DNA of 64,000 nt from the NCBI RefSeq assembly GCF_024622195.1, contig NZ_JANKBI010000017.1:67199-131198 (forward strand). The letters run 5' to 3'. The position numbers were made by a program, and so were the translations under genes. Below the pieces are notes generated by a model. It made no database searches. It was not told the DNA's origin and saw only the letters and a list, made by a program, of their open reading frames with translations. Positions 59,487 through 64,000 of the stretch are shown here, in pieces. The stretch is from Murimonas intestini (GTDB taxonomy: Bacteria > Bacillota > Clostridia > Lachnospirales > Lachnospiraceae). Numbering within the stretch: the stretch's first letter is position 1; the number at the start of each line of letters is the position of its first letter.

Positions 59487-62213
59487 TTACATACGTTGCC
59501 AGTAGGTAATTACTGTATTTGCTGCTGCCTTATACCCGGCCTTGGGCGATCCCTTCCTTTTCAGCAGAGAGACAAGTACAAATATCTCGTGTGCCAAAAG
59601 CGGAAACGCTGCCAAGAAAATAAGATTTCCCCATTCTTCAAAGGATAGGGCTACCGTACCGAATACACCTATAAGAGCCGGAATCTCCGTAACTGCTGCC
59701 TGAAGCACAAATCCCATGACAAATGCCCCTATCATCAGCTTGTTGGAGAGATGGTTCATTCTGAAGACGGATTTTGCCACATCCCTCATCCCCACGGCAT
59801 GGAAGAGCTCTGACAGGCACAGTACTGTAAACGCATATGTCTGGGACCGGTTGAGGATCGCCTCAGTCTTCAGCACTTCTGCAATATTTGCAATTGTAAA
59901 TGCCATATTTCCTTCCCTCAGTACAGAGAGAGGCAGGATAAGAAACGCCGTCAGGCTCACAGCACCGATCAGGCATCCGTAGAACAGAGTGCACGCCAGC
60001 CCTCCTCCGGCAAACAGGCTCTCTTTGCTGTCTCTGGGCGGATTCTCCATAAGTTCTTCTCTGTCATTCTCATCCACCCCCAAAGCCAGAGCAGGCAGTG
60101 AATCTGTTATCAGATTTACCCACAGGATATGGCTGGCCTTGAGCGGAGAGGCCAGTCCTGCAATGATCGCCAGAAACATAGTAATGATTTCTCCGAAGTT
60201 GGAGGACAGGAGAAACAGTACGGATTTTTTTATATTCTCATATATCCCCCGCCCCTCTTCTATGGCTCTCTCTATAGTAGCAAAGTTATCATCTGTCAGA
60301 ATAATGTCAGATGCATTTTTTGCCACATCAGTACCTGACACACCCATGGCAATTCCAATATCAGCAGTTTTCAAAGACGGGGCGTCATTGACTCCGTCGC
60401 CTGTCATAGCCACTATTTTATCCTTTGCCTTCAGTGCTTTGACAATGCGGACCTTATGCTCAGGGGATACCCTGGCAAACACCCTCACATTATCCAGGGC
60501 ATCGGCCAGCTCTGCGTCTGTCATGGAAGAAAGCTGGGGTCCCGTCAGACATTCGCTTTGTTCCCTGGCAATGCCCAGATCACGGGCAATGGCAAAGGCC
60601 GTATCCACATGGTCGCCTGTTATCATGACAGTAGTCACGCCGGCGCTTCTGAATTTCTCTACCGCGCCCGCTGCTTCCGGCCTGGGCGGGTCGATCATTC
60701 CTGTCAGCCCGATAAAGGTCAGGTCCTTTTCCTGAAGATCCTTTTTATCTTTCTTCATCGAGACAGCCAGCACACGGAGCGCCTGGGCTGACATTCTCTC
60801 TGAGGCTTTCTCTATCTGCCGTCTGTATACATCTGTCATCCTGACTTCCCTGCCATCCAGCAGCATCTTTGTGCAGCGCTTTAGTACCTCGTCAGGCGCT
60901 CCCTTCGTATAATTGATATATCCCCCCGCCTGCCGGTGCTGGGTAGTCATCATCTTTCTTTTCGAATCAAAGGGCTTTTCATCCGTTCTGGGCTTTGCTT
61001 TTTCCAGCTGCTCCCGCCTGATATGATATTTTCCTGACAGCTCCAGAAGCGCCAGCTCTGTGGGCTCCCCGATGCATTCCTCATCGGAACATACCCCGTC
61101 ATTGCACAGTGTCATACCTTCCAGAAATTCTTTCTGCCTGTCCGGGTTAAGCTGGTCTGAGTCCATCATCTGAAGGTTAACAAAGCATTTTGCCACTGTC
61201 ATCTTATTCTGGGTCAATGTCCCTGTCTTGTCCGAACAGACAATACTCACAGCGCCAAGTGTCTCTACTGACGGCAGTCTCCGCACGATAGTGTTGACCT
61301 TTACCATCTTTGACACGCTGAGAGCCAGCACAATCGTAACCACAGCAGGCAGTCCCTCAGGCACTGCGGCTACTGCCAGGGAGATAGCTGTAAGGAACAT
61401 ATCTGCCACATCCCTCTTCTGAAGCAGGGCGATTCCAAAAAGGGCCACACAGAGCACAACAGCCACGATACTCAGCAGCTTTCCCAGATCCCCAAGGCGC
61501 CTCTGCAGCGGCGTCATCTCCTTTGGAGCTTCATTGATGATCGCTGCAATTTTGCCGATCTCTGTATCCATTCCCGTATTAGTGACAATTCCTTCCCCTC
61601 TTCCGTATGTCACCACAGTGGACATATAGGCCATATTCACCCTGTCCCCCATGGAAAGCTCTCCTCTTGCAGTAAAGTGTGCATCCTTTTCAACAGGAAC
61701 TGTTTCCCCTGTCAGGGCTGATTCTTCAATCTTCAGGTTCACAGTGTCAAGAAGCCTCAGATCTGCAGGCACCTGCCGCCCGGCATCCAAAAAAACAAGA
61801 TCCCCCGGAACAAGCTCTGAGGCAGCTATCTCCATCTGCTTTCCGCCGCGCTTAACTACAGCCCTGGGGCTTGTCAGTTTTTTCAGCGCATCAAGAGCCT
61901 TCTGCGCTTTTCCCTCCTGAATGACACCTACTACAGCATTTAAGACGATCACAGTCACAATAATGGCTGCATCGCTTATCTCTCCCAGCAGTATAGAGAT
62001 CACTGTCGCTGCCAGAAGCACATAGATGAGGGGATCATTTAACTGTTCGAAAAATGCCCCCACCACAGTTGTTTTCTTCGCCTCTCTGAGGACATTCCTG
62101 CCATGGCTGTCCAGTCTTATTCGCGCCTCCTCGTCTGTAAGTCCATTCTTTTCATCACCCTGCAGTTCCTTTACCGTCTCCTGTATTGTCAGTTTTTCGA
62201 ACACACGCTTCAC
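59487..62213 (-). CDS. P-type calcium-transporting ATPase
   Basis: A 908-residue P2A/P2B-type cation ATPase. It shows an actuator TGES-type motif (SALTGETVPVEK), the membrane cation motif AAVPEGLPAVVTIVLAL, the phosphorylation site CSDKTGTLTQNKM, TGD and the hinge MTGDGVNDAPSLK, with about ten membrane helices. PEGLP marks calcium pumps rather than heavy-metal or potassium ones. It lies 54 bases before the PAS-GGDEF gene, on the same strand. Confidence 0.93.
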   Translation of the reverse strand: MKRVFEKLTIQETVKELQGDEKNGLTDEEARIRLDSHGRNVLREAKKTTVVGAFFEQLNDPLIYVLLAATVISILLGEISDAAIIVTVIVLNAVVGVIQEGKAQKALDALKKLTSPRAVVKRGGKQMEIAASELVPGDLVFLDAGRQVPADLRLLDTVNLKIEESALTGETVPVEKDAHFTARGELSMGDRVNMAYMSTVVTYGRGEGIVTNTGMDTEIGKIAAIINEAPKEMTPLQRRLGDLGKLLSIVAVVLCVALFGIALLQKRDVADMFLTAISLAVAAVPEGLPAVVTIVLALSVSKMVKVNTIVRRLPSVETLGAVSIVCSDKTGTLTQNKMTVAKCFVNLQMMDSDQLNPDRQKEFLEGMTLCNDGVCSDEECIGEPTELALLELSGKYHIRREQLEKAKPRTDEKPFDSKRKMMTTQHRQAGGYINYTKGAPDEVLKRCTKMLLDGREVRMTDVYRRQIEKASERMSAQALRVLAVSMKKDKKDLQEKDLTFIGLTGMIDPPRPEAAGAVEKFRSAGVTTVMITGDHVDTAFAIARDLGIAREQSECLTGPQLSSMTDAELADALDNVRVFARVSPEHKVRIVKALKAKDKIVAMTGDGVNDAPSLKTADIGIAMGVSGTDVAKNASDIILTDDNFATIERAIEEGRGIYENIKKSVLFLLSSNFGEIITMFLAIIAGLASPLKASHILWVNLITDSLPALALGVDENDREELMENPPRDSKESLFAGGGLACTLFYGCLIGAVSLTAFLILPLSVLREGNMAFTIANIAEVLKTEAILNRSQTYAFTVLCLSELFHAVGMRDVAKSVFRMNHLSNKLMIGAFVMGFVLQAAVTEIPALIGVFGTVALSFEEWGNLIFLAAFPLLAHEIFVLVSLLKRKGSPKAGYKAAANTVITYWQRM

Positions 62214-62294
62214 TCCTTAGCAATTATTGCCGGCCTCCATAAGGCTTACCAGCTTTGTAAAGTGTATGCTGAGGGTTGTACAAATAGACATATA

Positions 62295-62329
62295 AAAGGG
62301 ATGCCGGCTTCATCAGCGGCATCCCCTTT
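62295..62329 (-). terminator. Terminator after malic enzyme
   Basis: AAAGGG.ATGCCG.CTGATGAAG and CGGCATCCCTTTT pair over about 14 bases, with four T on the minus strand. Confidence 0.7.
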
Positions 62330-62340
62330 ATGGACTTTTG

Positions 62341-62375
62341 GTAACTGTTCAGTACCTTCACAGTATTTCAGTTAC
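62341..62375. repeat. Dispersed GTAACTG...CAGTTAC element
   Basis: A 35-base element with perfect 7-base terminal inverted repeats, GTAACTG and CAGTTAC. It lies 9 bases after the malic enzyme stop. Its TACCTTCACAGT core is identical to that of the glp-leader copy. Confidence 0.6.
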
Positions 62376-62383
62376 ATTCTATA

Positions 62384-63556
62384 CTATATTCTGTTCACAC
62401 CTGTATTCCTGGCAGCTTCTGCCACTGCTTCCGCTACTGCTTTTCCTACTCTCTTATCAAATGGATTAGGAATAATGTACTCCGGATTCAAATCCTCGTC
62501 TGATACAAGGCCTGCGATCGCGTATGCTGCTGCCAGCTTCATCTCATCATTGATATCCTTTGCACGTACATCCAGAGCACCGCGGAATATTCCCGGGAAT
62601 GCCAGTACATTGTTGATCTGGTTCGGGAAATCACTGCGTCCTGTGCCGACTACGGCTGCGCCTGCTGCCTTTGCCAGATCCGGCATGATTTCCGGAACAG
62701 GATTAGCCATCGGGAAGAGGATAGGATCCTTTGCCATTGTCTTTACCATTTCCTCAGTCACTGTGCCCGGCGCTGATACACCGATAAATACGTCAGCCCC
62801 AACAAGCATATCTGCCAGACTGCCTGCTTTTTTCTCAAGATTTGTTATCTTTGCCATCTCTTCTTTTTCTGCATTCAGACCTTCTCTGCCTTCATAGATA
62901 GCGCCTGTGCGGTCGCACATGATGACATTTTTAAGACCCATGCTTACAAGAAGCTTAATGATCGCGATACCTGCCGCTCCGGCGCCTGATGTCACGACTC
63001 TGATATCCTCCAGCTTACGCCCTGTAAGCTTTAATGCATTTATCATAGCAGCTACAGTGACAACTGCTGTTCCGTGCTGGTCATCATGGAAAATTGGAAT
63101 ATCACAGCACTCTTTCAGCTTTCTTTCAATTTCAAAACACCTTGGTGCAGAAATATCTTCCAGGTTAACTCCGCCGAAGCTTCCTGCCAGAAGACTTACT
63201 GTTTTGACGATATCATCAACGTCTTTGCTACGCACACACAGAGGGAACGCATCTACTCCGCCAAACTCCTTGAAGAGCACACACTTGCCTTCCATAACAG
63301 GCATGCCTGCCTCCGGTCCGATATCACCCAGGCCGAGCACTGCCGTACCGTCAGTCACAACAGCGACCATATTGTGACGGCGTGTATACTTATAGGATAA
63401 ATCCACATCTTCTGATATTTTCAGGCACGGTTCAGCTACACCAGGCGTATATGCAACAGAAAGCTGTTCCGGCGTCTCCACCTTGCACCTGCTGATCACT
63501 TCAATCTTACCCTGCCATTTTTCATGTTCCTGTAATGCGAATTCTTTCTTATCCAT
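62384..63556 (-). CDS. NAD(P)-dependent malic enzyme
   Basis: Oxidative decarboxylation of malate to pyruvate. The 390-residue length is that of the short bacterial form. The AYTPGVAEPCLKI tyrosine/lysine segment, PVMEGKCVLFKEFGGVDAFP, FHDDQHGTA (metal site) and VTSGAGAAGIAIIKLL (NAD(P) loop) are present. The start is ATG 63556 (MDKKEFALQEHEKW), with AAGGAG 8 bases upstream, rather than 63589. Confidence 0.95.
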   Translation of the reverse strand: MDKKEFALQEHEKWQGKIEVISRCKVETPEQLSVAYTPGVAEPCLKISEDVDLSYKYTRRHNMVAVVTDGTAVLGLGDIGPEAGMPVMEGKCVLFKEFGGVDAFPLCVRSKDVDDIVKTVSLLAGSFGGVNLEDISAPRCFEIERKLKECCDIPIFHDDQHGTAVVTVAAMINALKLTGRKLEDIRVVTSGAGAAGIAIIKLLVSMGLKNVIMCDRTGAIYEGREGLNAEKEEMAKITNLEKKAGSLADMLVGADVFIGVSAPGTVTEEMVKTMAKDPILFPMANPVPEIMPDLAKAAGAAVVGTGRSDFPNQINNVLAFPGIFRGALDVRAKDINDEMKLAAAYAIAGLVSDEDLNPEYIIPNPFDKRVGKAVAEAVAEAARNTGVNRI

Positions 63557-63757
63557 GGTATTTACTCCTTCCATTTCCCTTAGCATCAATTTCTTCCATC
63601 ATTATAAGCTATATTCTTCCATTAGGCAACCGAATTTTTCAGGATTCAGAAAAGCGGACAAAGTCCGTGTGTGATGGACATTGTATGGCTGTTTAGGGAA
63701 TTAGGGCGGAAGGACGCTTTGCACGGCAGGTAGTGAATCAGCGGAAGGGACAGGGAG

Positions 63758-63895
63758 GCAGCCAGGTGGTTTCGTGGTTCAGTCCGAACCGCTGCGTCGT
63801 GAAACTCTAAGGCTCCAAAGTCTGCTCGAACCGTGAAAGGCGGCCGGAAACTCGGTGCGTTTGCCGATGCAACCGCCCCTCAGACTGGTGTTAGA
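63758..63895 (+). ncRNA. Candidate structured non-coding RNA or conserved folded region
   Basis: The stretch has nested pairing: GGTTC-agtcc-GAACC, then AGTCTG (near 63819) facing CAGACT (near 63886), and inside that GGCGG facing CCGCC, with conserved-looking purine loops (GTGAAACTC, GGAAACTCGG). No protein-like frame of any length is present on either strand. It lies between malic enzyme and an IS end. It matches no RNA family that can be confirmed here, and its strand is uncertain. Confidence 0.35.
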
Positions 63896-63903
63896 ATATA
63901 AAT

Positions 63904-64000
63904 AGTACAAGTCAAAATGAGAGTTTCTCATTAGAAAAATCATGGTACAATATAGGTACCTCACTGAAGGAGAATCTCATTATGACAAAACACTATGACA
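63904..64000 (+). mobile_element. Left end of an IS3-like insertion sequence (cut by window edge)
   Basis: From about 63904 (AGTACAAGTCAAAATGAGAG) the sequence reads as an IS leader: a terminal-repeat-like start, a TACAAT -10, GAAGGAG, then an ATG. Recognition rests on resemblance to IS3/IS150-type ends, not on a match to the right end, which is outside the window. Confidence 0.5.
63982..64000 (+). CDS. Start of a transposase-like reading frame (6 codons only)
   Basis: ATG 63982 opens MTKHYD behind GAAGGAG. IS3-family OrfA proteins of clostridia often begin MTK-x-YD, but six codons are too few to prove it. Confidence 0.4.

Noticed and set aside
63700..63903. tRNA, rRNA fragment or group II intron domain V
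   Set aside because: No cloverleaf with acceptor and T-loop, no rRNA-like block, and no domain V consensus could be found.

Overview
The window looks like a chromosomal segment of an endospore-forming anaerobic Firmicute, most probably a Lachnospiraceae (Clostridia). The grounds are a complete spoIIA-sigF-spoVA sporulation block, the anaerobic cobalt-early (cbi) route to vitamin B12, a monofunctional CO dehydrogenase, a GlpP-type glycerol system, moderate G+C judged by eye, strong GGAGG ribosome binding sites and frequent GTG/TTG starts. The species cannot be named from the sequence alone.

Layout. 1-5232 (-): early tetrapyrrole operon hemA-hemC-cobA/hemD-hemB-hemL; hemL is cut by the window edge. 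5366-9235 (+): sigma-A promoter, cobalamin riboswitch with tandem hairpins, then the cobalt ECF transporter cbiM-cbiN-cbiQ and one reading frame joining CbiO to the cobaltochelatase CbiK. 9236-11490: a small accessory patch with a DUF4869 gene, a frameshifted small P-loop ATPase, an internally deleted DUF4143 ATPase and a 45-bp tandem repeat. 11544-14791 (-): aldolase, PfkB kinase and xylose-isomerase-family isomerase, divergent from an AraC regulator (15068-16009, +). 16015-28440 (-): the main B12 operon, read as riboswitch-cbiD-cbiL-cbiF-cbiG-cbiH-cbiJET-cbiA-cbiB-cobD-cbiP-cbiC. Together with the hem genes and CbiK this takes glutamyl-tRNA to adenosylcobinamide phosphate, apart from precorrin-2 dehydrogenase and the corrinoid adenosyltransferase; the nucleotide-loop genes are also not here.

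28560-36288: a nested palindromic element, a large hybrid sensor kinase, two overlapping SDR genes, a decayed intergenic stretch with two coding remnants, and a zinc dehydrogenase with a VOC protein. 36315-37244 (-): an orphan microcompartment pair (EutP/PduV-like GTPase and EutS/PduU-like shell protein). 37346-42929 (-): glycerol 3-phosphate catabolism (glpP, a leader terminator, GlpA-like and GlpB-like flavoproteins, a DUF1667 protein, glpK). 42954-45995: IclR regulator divergent from a KDPG aldolase-VOC fusion and KDG kinase. 46120-50840 (-): spoIIAA-spoIIAB-sigF, a 53-residue membrane protein and spoVAA to spoVAE. 50991-54100 (-): folC, a 48-residue protein and a zinc-ribbon/TPR membrane protein. 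54310-57909 (-): cooS, cooF and a flavoprotein reductase. 58131-63556 (-): PAS-GGDEF-PAS protein, a calcium-type P-ATPase and malic enzyme. 63700-64000: a possibly structured non-coding stretch followed by the left end of an IS3-like element.

Read together, the hem and cbi blocks form one precursor-to-corrin supply line whose cobalt import and corrin ring synthesis are both gated by cobalamin riboswitches. The remaining blocks are core anaerobic carbon metabolism and sporulation. The accessory interest lies in 9.2-11.5 kb, in the dispersed palindromes, in the decayed 34-kb stretch and at the right edge.
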